Of a DNA stretch of 13,490 nt, positions 7,045 to 13,490 are shown piece by piece. How positions within the stretch are numbered: the stretch's first letter is position 1; every line of letters begins with the position of its first letter. Under the pieces are notes generated by a model. That model had not been told where the DNA came from. It saw nothing but the letters and a program-made list of their open reading frames with translations, and did no database searches. Source of the stretch: Verrucomicrobiaceae bacterium (GTDB lineage: Bacteria > Verrucomicrobiota > Verrucomicrobiae > Verrucomicrobiales > Akkermansiaceae); NCBI GenBank assembly GCA_947372405.1, contig CANBTO010000074.1, positions 1-13,490 on the forward strand. Reading direction: 5' to 3'. A program made the translations under genes and the position numbers.

Positions 7045-8084
7045 AATACCGAATTCTGGCCGTAATGTTAGCTGCCTGTGGGGGCGTGATCGCACAGGAT
7101 GCCGCGCCGAAGCCGGCGGCCGTCTATCCGGATGGCCGACCGTCGGCGACCATGCGGATGGAGGCGAAGGACCAGGGCGTGGTGCTCAAACATGGAGACG
7201 GCCCCGGTCAGTGCGATCTGATAGGCGCCCGCGACGTGTGGGTTTATGAAAGCGGTGGCACCTACTACATGCACTACGACGGCGCCGGCGCCAAAGGCTG
7301 GCTGGCCTGTCTCGCCACCAGCACCGACCTGGTGCACTGGATCAAGCGGGGACCGGTGCTGGATTTCGGCAAGCCGCACGAGGACGACTCCGCCTCGGCT
7401 TCCTACGGCGTGACGTATTTCGACGGCAAATCATGGCACATGTTCTATCTCGGCACGCCTCACGCGTCACCGGCACCGGATTTGGTGCCGAGTTTTCCGT
7501 ATCTGACGATGAAGGCGAAAAGCACCTCGCCGGCCGGGCCATGGATCAAGCAGCCGGAGGTGGTTCCATTCCGAACGAAACCCGGCAGCTACTATTCGGA
7601 AACCGCCAGTCCGGGACAGGTCGTCAAGCAGGGTGATGAATACCTGATGTTCTTCAGCGCCTCGATGAAACGCACGCTCGGCATCGCGCGCACCCGGAAC
7701 CTCGAAGGTCCGTGGACGATCGATCCGCAGCCGATCGTCCCACCGGATGAACAGGTTGAAAACTCATCGCTCTACTTCGAACCGTCTAACAAAACCTGGT
7801 TCCTGTTCACCAACCACATCGGCCTGGAGGGACATGAATACACCGACGCCGTATGGGTATACTGGACGAAGGACCTGAACCACTGGAACGCCGCCGACAA
7901 GGCGGTGGTGCTGGATGGACAGAACTGCGCCTGGAGCCACAAGTGCGTCGGGCTGCCGTCGGTGGTCAAGGTGGGCAATCGGCTTGCGGTGATCTACGAC
8001 GCGCCGGGCGGCGACAGCAAGAGCCACATGAAACGCGACGTCGGGCTGGCATGGCTCGACCTGCCTCTGACCCCGCCCAAATGA
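7041..8084 (+). CDS. Secreted five-bladed beta-propeller glycosidase, GH43/GH32-like
   Basis: The 347-residue protein looks like the arabinanase/invertase propeller superfamily. Blade-type repeats are visible: STDLVHW (94-100) and TKDLNHW (276-282), each at the end of a propeller strand set, plus GGTYYMHYDG, DGKSWHMFYLG and GDEYLMFFS. Candidate catalytic acids are D65 in GARDVW, a Glu in SETASPG (E187) and E240 or E247, but I cannot assign them firmly. The N-terminus is a signal sequence; LAAC at 10-13 is lipobox-like, so it may be a lipoprotein, though the hydrophobic stretch is short and cleavage near residue 19 is also possible. ATGA overlap with the GH95 gene indicates translational coupling and joint action on one glycan. 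GH43 or a related, less studied family (for example GH117-like) both fit; substrate unknown. Confidence 0.75.
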   Translation: MKYRILAVMLAACGGVIAQDAAPKPAAVYPDGRPSATMRMEAKDQGVVLKHGDGPGQCDLIGARDVWVYESGGTYYMHYDGAGAKGWLACLATSTDLVHWIKRGPVLDFGKPHEDDSASASYGVTYFDGKSWHMFYLGTPHASPAPDLVPSFPYLTMKAKSTSPAGPWIKQPEVVPFRTKPGSYYSETASPGQVVKQGDEYLMFFSASMKRTLGIARTRNLEGPWTIDPQPIVPPDEQVENSSLYFEPSNKTWFLFTNHIGLEGHEYTDAVWVYWTKDLNHWNAADKAVVLDGQNCAWSHKCVGLPSVVKVGNRLAVIYDAPGGDSKSHMKRDVGLAWLDLPLTPPK

Positions 8085-8141
8085 TCCATGCCGGGGCGGC
8101 GCACGTGAGACTTGTGAAAACCTGCGGCGGCAACCACGGTA

Positions 8142-8161
8142 TGACGGGTGGCCGCCCGTCA
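8142..8161 (+). other. Hairpin-forming inverted repeat between propeller glycosidase and esterase genes
   Basis: TGACGGG and CCCGTCA form a seven-pair stem around a six-base loop, 57 bases after the glycosidase stop and 46 before the esterase start. No T run follows, so it is not a standard intrinsic terminator. It could stabilise the upstream mRNA end or be chance in GC-rich DNA. Confidence 0.35.
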
Positions 8162-8207
8162 CCGCAACTGGCAAGAGTCATTGAAATTCCGGTATATCTA
8201 TCAGAAA

Positions 8208-8951
8208 ATGAAGACCACATCCATCCGATCACTGATTCCCACCAGCCTGATTCTTGTCGGCGCGTGGGTTGTTCTCGGTTCCTTTGCCACGGGTGAGGGT
8301 ACTCCCCGTCCCGCCGGGCCGGTGCAGGATTTTGCCGGGCTCCGGCGTTACCTCAAGGCCAACGCCGAGCTGCCACCGCAGGCGGAGGGCGGGAAGCGCG
8401 TCGTGTTCATGGGAGATTCCATCACCGATGCCTGGATCAACAATGACGGGGAGTTTTTTTCGAAGAATCCCTACCTGGACCGTGGCATCAGCGGTCAGAC
8501 CACCCAGCAGATGCTCATCCGCTTCCGGCCCGACGTGATCGCGCTCAAGCCGCGCGTCGTGGTCATCCTGGCCGGCATCAACGACCTTGCGGGCAACACC
8601 GGACCAGCGACGCCGGAAGAGATCGAGGGCAATCTAACATCCATGGTCGAGTTGGCGCAGGCCAACGGCATCCGCGTGGTGCTTTGCTCGCTACTGCCCG
8701 CCGACCGTTTCCCGTGGCGGCCGAACCTGCCCGATCCTACCGACACGATTCTGAAAATGAACGCTTGGATCAAGAATTGCGCCGCGAAAAAGGGCTGCGT
8801 GTATCTGGATTATTATTCGGCCCTGGTGGACGAGCGGAAAGCCCTCAAAGCCGGGCTTGCCGAGGACGCGGTGCATCCGAACAGGGCGGGCTACGCCGTC
8901 ATGAGACCACTGGCGGAGAAAGCGATCGCCGAGGCGCTGCAGATCCAGTGA
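8208..8951 (+). CDS. Secreted SGNH/GDSL hydrolase (probable carbohydrate or acyl esterase)
   Basis: The 247-residue protein has an N-terminal hydrophobic export segment (about 9-27) and a complete SGNH catalytic set: S71 in FMGDSITD (block I), G96 in GISGQTT (block II), N125 in AGINDLA (block III), and D220/H223 in DAVHPN (block V). Members of this lysophospholipase-like group include polysaccharide deacetylases and acetylxylan-type esterases. Next to two secreted glycosidases, removal of acetyl groups from the same glycan is the likeliest role; the substrate is not readable from sequence. ATG 8208 is preferred over the in-frame upstream start at 8148 because it starts the signal peptide and the upstream start lies inside the hairpin region. 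It is 123 bases from the glycosidase gene and convergent with the regulator gene, only 19 bases away, with no evident terminator between them. Confidence 0.9.
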   Translation: MKTTSIRSLIPTSLILVGAWVVLGSFATGEGTPRPAGPVQDFAGLRRYLKANAELPPQAEGGKRVVFMGDSITDAWINNDGEFFSKNPYLDRGISGQTTQQMLIRFRPDVIALKPRVVVILAGINDLAGNTGPATPEEIEGNLTSMVELAQANGIRVVLCSLLPADRFPWRPNLPDPTDTILKMNAWIKNCAAKKGCVYLDYYSALVDERKALKAGLAEDAVHPNRAGYAVMRPLAEKAIAEALQIQ

Positions 8952-8970
8952 CGCATGGCCGTCGTTTCAT

Positions 8971-10020
8971 TCAGACCGGCCTGCGGGCGCCGCCATTCGT
9001 TCTGCCGGTCGGCACATCGAACGCGGATATCCCTTCACGAATGATGGGTCGGGGCGCGAAGGCGAGTGAAGCGGCGGTGCGGACGTCGCCCGCCATCCGT
9101 CGCTTCGCCACATCCACCGCAGCGGCCGCGACATCTTCCCAGGGAATCGCGATGGTCGTGAAATTCAACTGTTCCGAGATGGGAGCGTCATCGAAGCCGA
9201 CGACCAATGGCACGTGCATCCGGCGTTTGCCGATTTCCGCCACCACGGCGGACGCAAGCCTGTCATTGGCACAGAAGACACCGGCGAAGCCGAGGACTTT
9301 GGGGACGACACGTGCCGCATCGTTGGCGAACCAACTTCCTGCGTTGACCACGGATGCCTTGGGATGCACTGCCAGAAATCCAGCGATTCGCAGGCGATTC
9401 CGTGCGTCGGCCGCCGGTCCGGCGAGGATGGCGCATCGGCTTGATGGAAGCTGCGCCGCCAGCCACTCGCCAGCCACCACGCCGCCGGAGTAGTCATCGA
9501 CGGAAACACTATCCGTATAACTCGCCGCGAGTCCGTGTCCGGGACGATCCTCGAGAACCAGCACATAGCGGTGATCCGCCGCGAGACCGGCCGCCAGTTG
9601 TGGCAGCTCCCAGAGCACCGGATACCAGGCGGTGGCAAGGTCCGCTGCCTGCATGGTTTCTCCGCCCCAACGCACGCGGTGTGGGATTCCCTGACGGTTG
9701 AGCGTGTCCCGCATCACCAGCAACAGGCGTTCACCAAAACTGTCCTTCCGCCTCGCCCTCTCGGCGAACCATAGATCCACGCCGCGGCAGGTTTCCCTGC
9801 GCCCCGCGACATATGTCCCCGCCGAGGCACGACGCTCCAGCCATCCTTCATCCGTCAACTCGACGAGCAGGCGATGTGCCGTCTGGAAACTCACCCCGAA
9901 CCGATCCGCCAGTGCGCGGGTTGAGAAAAAAGGTTGTCCCGGACCGTGGAAACCATCGCGGAGCCGGGTGAGGAGTTTGGCCTTGAGAAGAGTGACAGCG
10001 GCGCTGCGGGGGCGAGGCAT
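8971..10020 (-). CDS. AraR-like transcriptional regulator: GntR-type winged helix plus LacI-type sugar sensor
   Basis: The 349-residue protein begins with a GntR-type winged helix (about 10-75): FSTRALADRFGVSFQTAHR, then LTDEGWLE and a GTYV wing. A LacI/GalR-type periplasmic-binding fold follows (about 95-335), recognisable by FCANDRLASAVV (249-260) and VVGFDDAPISEQLNFTTIAI (273-292). This domain order is that of Bacillus AraR, where sugar binding releases the protein from its operators. Position between the esterase and the SDR operon, and divergent orientation from the latter, make it the probable local regulator, most likely a repressor. An ATG far upstream in the same frame (10326) was rejected because it would overlap the SDR gene and prepend about 100 low-complexity residues. 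The ligand is unknown; a mono- or oligosaccharide released by the neighbouring enzymes is plausible. Confidence 0.9.
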   Translation of the reverse strand: MPRPRSAAVTLLKAKLLTRLRDGFHGPGQPFFSTRALADRFGVSFQTAHRLLVELTDEGWLERRASAGTYVAGRRETCRGVDLWFAERARRKDSFGERLLLVMRDTLNRQGIPHRVRWGGETMQAADLATAWYPVLWELPQLAAGLAADHRYVLVLEDRPGHGLAASYTDSVSVDDYSGGVVAGEWLAAQLPSSRCAILAGPAADARNRLRIAGFLAVHPKASVVNAGSWFANDAARVVPKVLGFAGVFCANDRLASAVVAEIGKRRMHVPLVVGFDDAPISEQLNFTTIAIPWEDVAAAAVDVAKRRMAGDVRTAASLAFAPRPIIREGISAFDVPTGRTNGGARRPV

Positions 10021-10102
10021 GGGAGTTCGGTTATCATATCGGTTTCTGCCGTGGGCAATCCTTTTATTTTGATTGAACCGCCGTGTGGGGTTTGACTGGG
10101 AC
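10021..10102. promoter_or_regulatory. Divergent promoter/operator region between regulator and SDR operon
   Basis: These 82 bases must hold the promoters of both transcription units. On the minus strand TATGAT (10038 down to 10033) is a good -10 match about 12 bases before the regulator ATG, implying a very short leader; no convincing -35 accompanies it. CGGTT occurs at 10028-10032 and 10040-10044, flanking this -10, with an inverted copy AACCG at 10076-10080. The two direct copies are 12 bases apart, close to one helical turn, so they could be binding sites for the regulator and allow autorepression. The -10 and repeats are seen; their function is inferred. Confidence 0.45.
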
Positions 10103-10909
10103 ATGGCAAGCCACCGTCCGTTGGAGTCCCAAGTGATCGTCATCATCGGCGGGACGACCGGGCTTGGTCTTTCCGCCGCGCATGCCTGCCTTGCGGCAGG
10201 CGCGGCTGGTTTGATCGTGACGGGACGCCATGCGGACAGCGCCGGGGAGGCTCTGGATGCGTTGGGTGCCAGCGCGGCTGTGTTCACAGGTGATGCCATC
10301 GACGGCACGCATGCGGAAAACGCCATCGCACTGGCGGTCGATCGATTCGGCAGGTTTGACGCGCTCTATCATGTCGCGGGTGGCAGCGGCCGGAAACTGG
10401 GCGACGGCCCGCTGCATGAGGTCACGGACGATGGGATCGACGCCACGCTCAGCCTCAACCTCGGTTCCATGATCCGGTCGAACCGGGCCGCCGTGCGCCG
10501 GTTCCTGGCGGATGGGCGGGGCGGTGTGATCCTCAACATGGGCTCCGTGCTCGGGTGGTCGCCATCGCCGCGCTACTTCGGCACGCATGTGTATGCGGCC
10601 GCCAAGTCCGCGATCATTGGTTTCACCCGGTCGGTGGCGGCCTGTTACGCGGCCCATGACATCCGTGCGAACGTGATCGCACCGGCCTTGGTGGAGACTC
10701 CCATGGCGCGGCGAGCGGCGCAGGACCCGGCCATCCTTGAGTTCATCCGCACCAAGCAACCACTCGATGGCGGCCGCATCGGACAACCGGAGGATCTGGA
10801 TGGCGCGGTGGTCTATCTGCTCTCCCCCGCAGCCCGCTTTGTGACCGGACAGGTGCTTGCCGTGGACGGTGGCTGGTCAGTCAGTGAGGGACAATATCCG
10901 GCATGTTGA
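10103..10909 (+). CDS. Short-chain dehydrogenase/reductase (SDR family)
   Basis: This 268-residue cytoplasmic oxidoreductase is a classical SDR. The Rossmann glycine motif is GGTTGLG (16-22). An Arg (R42) at the end of the second strand suggests NADP(H). The usual NNAG motif is altered to HVAGG (90-94). The catalytic set is N119, S148 in NMGS, Y164 and K168 in YAAAKSA. The end VTGQVLAVDGGW (248-259) is typical of sugar and polyol dehydrogenases and ketoacyl reductases. ATG 10103 is chosen; a TTG ten codons upstream is in frame but adds no family sequence. As first gene of the operon divergent from a sugar-sensing regulator, oxidation of a free sugar to its lactone (as L-fucose dehydrogenases of this family do) is plausible, but the substrate cannot be told from sequence. 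Confidence 0.9.
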   Translation: MASHRPLESQVIVIIGGTTGLGLSAAHACLAAGAAGLIVTGRHADSAGEALDALGASAAVFTGDAIDGTHAENAIALAVDRFGRFDALYHVAGGSGRKLGDGPLHEVTDDGIDATLSLNLGSMIRSNRAAVRRFLADGRGGVILNMGSVLGWSPSPRYFGTHVYAAAKSAIIGFTRSVAACYAAHDIRANVIAPALVETPMARRAAQDPAILEFIRTKQPLDGGRIGQPEDLDGAVVYLLSPAARFVTGQVLAVDGGWSVSEGQYPAC

Positions 10910-10957
10910 GCTACGATTCCATTAGCCCCGTCAGTGATCCAACTAACAACATCTTTC

Positions 10958-11752
10958 ATGACTCCCGCTCTCACCTATCTACAGAAATCCCGAGGCCTGA
11001 TCGACACGGTCGAGGCGCAACTTCCGCTCATCCACCAGGCGGCGGAGCTTTTCGCCGCCACCATTCTAGCAGGCCGGATGGTCCACGTCTTCGGGTCCGG
11101 TCACTCGCGCATCATGACCGAGGAAATGTGGCCGCGTTACGGTTCGTTTCCCGGCTGGAATCCCATCGTCGAATTATCGCTTTCGTTCCACAATCTCGTC
11201 GTCGGTGCCAATGGCCAGCGCCAGGCGATGTTTCTGGAAAACGTCAGCGGTCTGGCCGGCCGCATCCTGCGCAATTTCGATCTGGGTGCCGAAGACAGCG
11301 CTCTGGTCATTTCCTCGTCCGGCTGCAACGTGGTGCCCATCGAGATGGCGGAGGGTTTCCATCAACGCGGGATCAAGGTGGTGGCCATCATCAGCCGGGA
11401 TCACTCCGAGGCCAGCACCAGCAAGCGTGAAGACGGGAAAAAGCTCCAGGACTTCTGCCATATCGTGCTCGATACAGGCGCGCCGGTCGGCGATGCGATG
11501 GTGAAAATCGACGGACTCGACACGCCGGTGGCACCAGGTTCCACGGTCGGTGGATGCCTGATCGTCAATTGCATCAAGGCCGAGGTGGCGAGGCTTCTAA
11601 CAGAGGCCGGCCAGCCGCCGAAGGTGCTCAGTGCCGCTGCGGTGGTCGGTGCCGAACGGGCGGTGGAGCTTTTCGAAAACGCCTACGATGAACACGCCCA
11701 CCGTTTAGCCCGTCTCTATGCCAACGTCGGTCACGGCGGGACGCATGACTGA
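10958..11752 (+). CDS. SIS-domain sugar-phosphate-binding protein (UPF0309-like)
   Basis: The 264-residue protein has one SIS (sugar isomerase) domain. HVFGSGHSRIMTEEM (43-57) is the first phosphosugar-binding segment, and LVISSSGCNVVPIEMAEG (116-133) with GIKVVAIISR (138-147) is the second Ser-rich loop and following strand. This pattern fits the UPF0309 group of uncharacterised sugar isomerase domain proteins, related to MurQ etherase and GlmS isomerase domains. It lacks a helix-turn-helix, so it is an enzyme or binding protein rather than an RpiR-type regulator. ATG 10958 was chosen over GTG 10934, which adds eight unrelated residues. It is 48 bases after the SDR gene and probably co-transcribed. 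Isomerisation, deamination or ether cleavage of a phosphorylated sugar are all possible. Confidence 0.88.
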   Translation: MTPALTYLQKSRGLIDTVEAQLPLIHQAAELFAATILAGRMVHVFGSGHSRIMTEEMWPRYGSFPGWNPIVELSLSFHNLVVGANGQRQAMFLENVSGLAGRILRNFDLGAEDSALVISSSGCNVVPIEMAEGFHQRGIKVVAIISRDHSEASTSKREDGKKLQDFCHIVLDTGAPVGDAMVKIDGLDTPVAPGSTVGGCLIVNCIKAEVARLLTEAGQPPKVLSAAAVVGAERAVELFENAYDEHAHRLARLYANVGHGGTHD

Positions 11753-11789
11753 TTCGACAATCGACAAGCAAACACATTGAATTGATTCC

Positions 11790-12845
11790 ATGAAAAACTG
11801 CCCACTCCGCACATCTGTCATCGGTAGCTACTCGTTTCCCGGTTGGCTCGAATTCGCATCCAAGAATCTCGATTGTTTCGGGTCACAGGACATCGCCGAG
11901 GTCCAGGACGATGCCGTGATCACCGCGCTTCACGATCAAGTGTCCGCGGGTCTTGATGTCATCACTGACGGCGAACAGACGCGCCTCGATTTCAACCTTT
12001 CGTTCTACGGCTACATCAACGGCATCGAGTTGGAATCCGCATCGCCGCGCCGCTTCGGCCCGCCGGCCCACGATCAACGCGGCAAGCACCAGGTCGTCGG
12101 CGAACTCACCGCCCCGCGCGGCCTCGGCGTTGTCGAGGAATACGAACGTCTGGTGCGTCTGCATCGGCCGTTTCCCGATTCTCCCGCCCCCACACTCAAG
12201 GCCAGTGTGCCCGGTCCTTATACGATGAGCGGGCGCTTGCTTCCCAACGCGCAGTATCCGGATCGCTGGGCTCTAACCGAAGCGCTGTTGCCCTTGGTCA
12301 GGAGCGAGCTTGAGGCTCTTGTGGCTGCCGGTTGCACGGAAATCAGTGTCGATGAGCCGTCGATGAGTTGTTATGCCTATCGCGAGGATACCAAGCGCTT
12401 CGTGGATATCTTCAACCGGACCGTTGAATCCGTGGTTGGCAAGACGAGGATCTGCACGCATCTTTGCTTTGGAAACTACAAGGGGCACGCCGTCGGTTTC
12501 CGGCGCATCGCACCGATGTTCCCAGATTTCCTCGATTTCAAATGCGATGAGATGCACGTGGAAATGGCCAGCCGCGAGTTTGCCGAGATCGAATTGATCT
12601 CGCAAATCGCCGCACGCATGGACGCCGCGGTCGGCATTGTCGATGTGAAGAGTTACTACATCGAAACGCCGGAGGACATCGCCAACCGCGTGCGCCTGTG
12701 CCTCAAACACGCGCCGGCGGACCGGCTGGTGTTCGCGCCGGACTGCGGGCTCAGCCAAACCGCGCGGTGGGCCGCGAAACGCAAGCTCGCAAACATGGTG
12801 GAAGGCGTGCGGATCGTGAAACGGGAACTCAAACTGGATGACTGA
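11790..12845 (+). CDS. Stand-alone MetE C-terminal-like zinc methyltransferase family protein
   Basis: The 351-residue protein matches the catalytic (C-terminal) barrel of cobalamin-independent methionine synthase and lacks the N-terminal half, so it is less than half the length of MetE (about 750). It begins with VIGSYSFPGW, and DVITDGEQTR (56-65) and ISVDEPSMS (185-193) are barrel-strand motifs. Zinc-ligand candidates are H224 and C226 in THLCFGNY, E258 (or E254) in DEMHVEMA, and C319 in APDCGLS. Such short core-MetE proteins take methyl groups from donors other than methyl-folate polyglutamate, and some relatives do other thiol chemistry. The product here is unknown. It is placed 37 bases after the SIS gene and overlaps the next gene by eight bases, so it belongs to this operon rather than to a methionine locus; no other methionine gene is seen. 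Confidence 0.88.
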   Translation: MKNCPLRTSVIGSYSFPGWLEFASKNLDCFGSQDIAEVQDDAVITALHDQVSAGLDVITDGEQTRLDFNLSFYGYINGIELESASPRRFGPPAHDQRGKHQVVGELTAPRGLGVVEEYERLVRLHRPFPDSPAPTLKASVPGPYTMSGRLLPNAQYPDRWALTEALLPLVRSELEALVAAGCTEISVDEPSMSCYAYREDTKRFVDIFNRTVESVVGKTRICTHLCFGNYKGHAVGFRRIAPMFPDFLDFKCDEMHVEMASREFAEIELISQIAARMDAAVGIVDVKSYYIETPEDIANRVRLCLKHAPADRLVFAPDCGLSQTARWAAKRKLANMVEGVRIVKRELKLDD

Positions 12846-13490
12846 CGTGCGCAAGGCATGGCGGAAAGATGAGGAACTCCTCGCAGACATCGCCCGCGCC
12901 CGCGACGAGGGGAGGTCCCGCGTCTGGTGGCTGGGACAAAGCGGATTCCTGGTCCACACGCAGGCGGCCACCATCCTCTTCGATCCATATCTTTCCGAAT
13001 CGCTGACGCGCAAGTATGCCGGAACCGACAAGCCGCACACGCGCGTCACCGAGCGGGTCATCGCACCGGAATTCCTGGTTGGCATCGACGTCATCACCAG
13101 TTCGCACAACCATACCGACCACCTCGATGCCGATACGCTTCTGCCATTGATGGAAACGAATCCGCTGGCGAAACTGGTGATCCCCCGTGCCAACCGTTCG
13201 TTCGTGCTCGACCGGCTCGGCCGCGTTGAATCCTCGCTTGTCGAAATCGACGCCGGTGAAAGTGTCGCGGTGGGCAAGGTCATGTTTCATGGCATTGCGG
13301 CCGCCCACAACACGGTGGAGCGCGACGATCAAGGACGCTGCCGTTTCCTTGGTTTCGTCGCCAAAACGAACGGGCTGACTTTCTATCACAGTGGCGACAC
13401 GCTGATGCACGACGCTCTGGTTCCCGCGCTGGTGCCATTCCGTCCGGATGTGGCTTTTGTTCCGATCAATGGCAACAGGCCGGAGCGCCG
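12838..13490 (+). CDS. UlaG-like metallo-beta-lactamase-fold hydrolase, N-terminal part (runs off right edge)
   Basis: An open frame from ATG 12838 continues to the window end without a stop, giving 217 residues; full-length UlaG relatives have about 350. It carries WWLGQSGFLV (30-39) and FDPYLS (48-53), typical first strands of the fold, the metal-binding HxHxDH as SHNHTDHLD (H90, H92, D94, H95), an AAAHNT segment with H157, and YHSGDT (183-188) with D187 as a bridging metal ligand. The closest named relative by pattern is UlaG, L-ascorbate-6-phosphate lactonase. Lactone opening would fit the upstream dehydrogenase. ATG 12838 overlaps the MetE-like gene by eight bases; GTG 12847 in the same frame is an alternative. 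Translational coupling and joint function are likely. Confidence 0.88.
   Translation, partial: MTDVRKAWRKDEELLADIARARDEGRSRVWWLGQSGFLVHTQAATILFDPYLSESLTRKYAGTDKPHTRVTERVIAPEFLVGIDVITSSHNHTDHLDADTLLPLMETNPLAKLVIPRANRSFVLDRLGRVESSLVEIDAGESVAVGKVMFHGIAAAHNTVERDDQGRCRFLGFVAKTNGLTFYHSGDTLMHDALVPALVPFRPDVAFVPINGNRPER

Noticed and set aside
8142..8161. The hairpin after the propeller glycosidase gene as an intrinsic terminator.
   Set aside because: No T tract follows the stem, so it is kept only as an inverted repeat.
10021..10326. A 102-codon N-terminal extension of the AraR-like regulator.
   Set aside because: It overlaps the SDR coding start, has biased composition, and the winged-helix domain begins right after the ATG at 10020.
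213..12275. Recurrent CTAAC/GTTAG pentamers, often at rare TTA or CTA leucine codons.
   Set aside because: I counted about a dozen by eye, no more than base composition alone predicts for this length, and found no regular spacing or strand pattern.

Overview
The window is GC-rich bacterial DNA (about 60 %), almost fully coding, with no RNA gene, insertion sequence or CRISPR array visible. Several families suggest a Verrucomicrobiota member close to Verrucomicrobiales (Luteolibacter-like): a secreted SHD1-domain protein, a verrucomicrobial-type ECF sigma factor, an AraR-like GntR/LacI hybrid regulator, and clustered secreted glycoside hydrolases. Most start codons lack a clear Shine-Dalgarno sequence. 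The phylum call is inference from family habits, not from a marker gene. No gene-free stretch exceeds 300 bases; the longest is 195 bp (3020-3214).

Left block, minus strand (1-3019). In transcription order: a membrane-anchored coiled-coil protein with an Asp/Gly-rich linker (1661-3019), a weak terminator-like hairpin, an NtrC-type sigma-54 activator whose receiver lacks the phospho-acceptor aspartate (199-1584), and the start of upp, uracil phosphoribosyltransferase (1-197, cut by the window edge). The activator and upp are separated by one base.

Middle block, plus strand (3215-8951). A secreted SHD1-domain protein is followed by a decayed ECF sigma-factor gene, frameshifted in region 2 and missing region 4. 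Its second half runs in frame into a secreted GH95 alpha-L-fucosidase-type enzyme. A five-bladed beta-propeller glycosidase of the GH43/GH32-like superfamily overlaps the GH95 gene by four bases. A secreted SGNH/GDSL esterase comes next. Together these look like the exported part of a locus that removes side chains from a fucosylated, probably acylated polysaccharide.

Right block (8971-13490). An AraR-like repressor (GntR DNA-binding domain plus LacI-type sugar sensor) is divergent from a compact plus-strand operon: SDR dehydrogenase, SIS-domain sugar-phosphate protein, stand-alone MetE-C-like zinc methyltransferase homologue, and a UlaG-like metallo-beta-lactamase hydrolase that runs off the right edge. 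Dehydrogenase, isomerase-like protein, lactonase-like hydrolase and methyltransferase homologue under a sugar-sensing regulator suggest an uncharacterised intracellular sugar pathway. It may take products from the neighbouring secreted enzymes, and may involve O-methylated sugars. This block is the best candidate for an undescribed system here.
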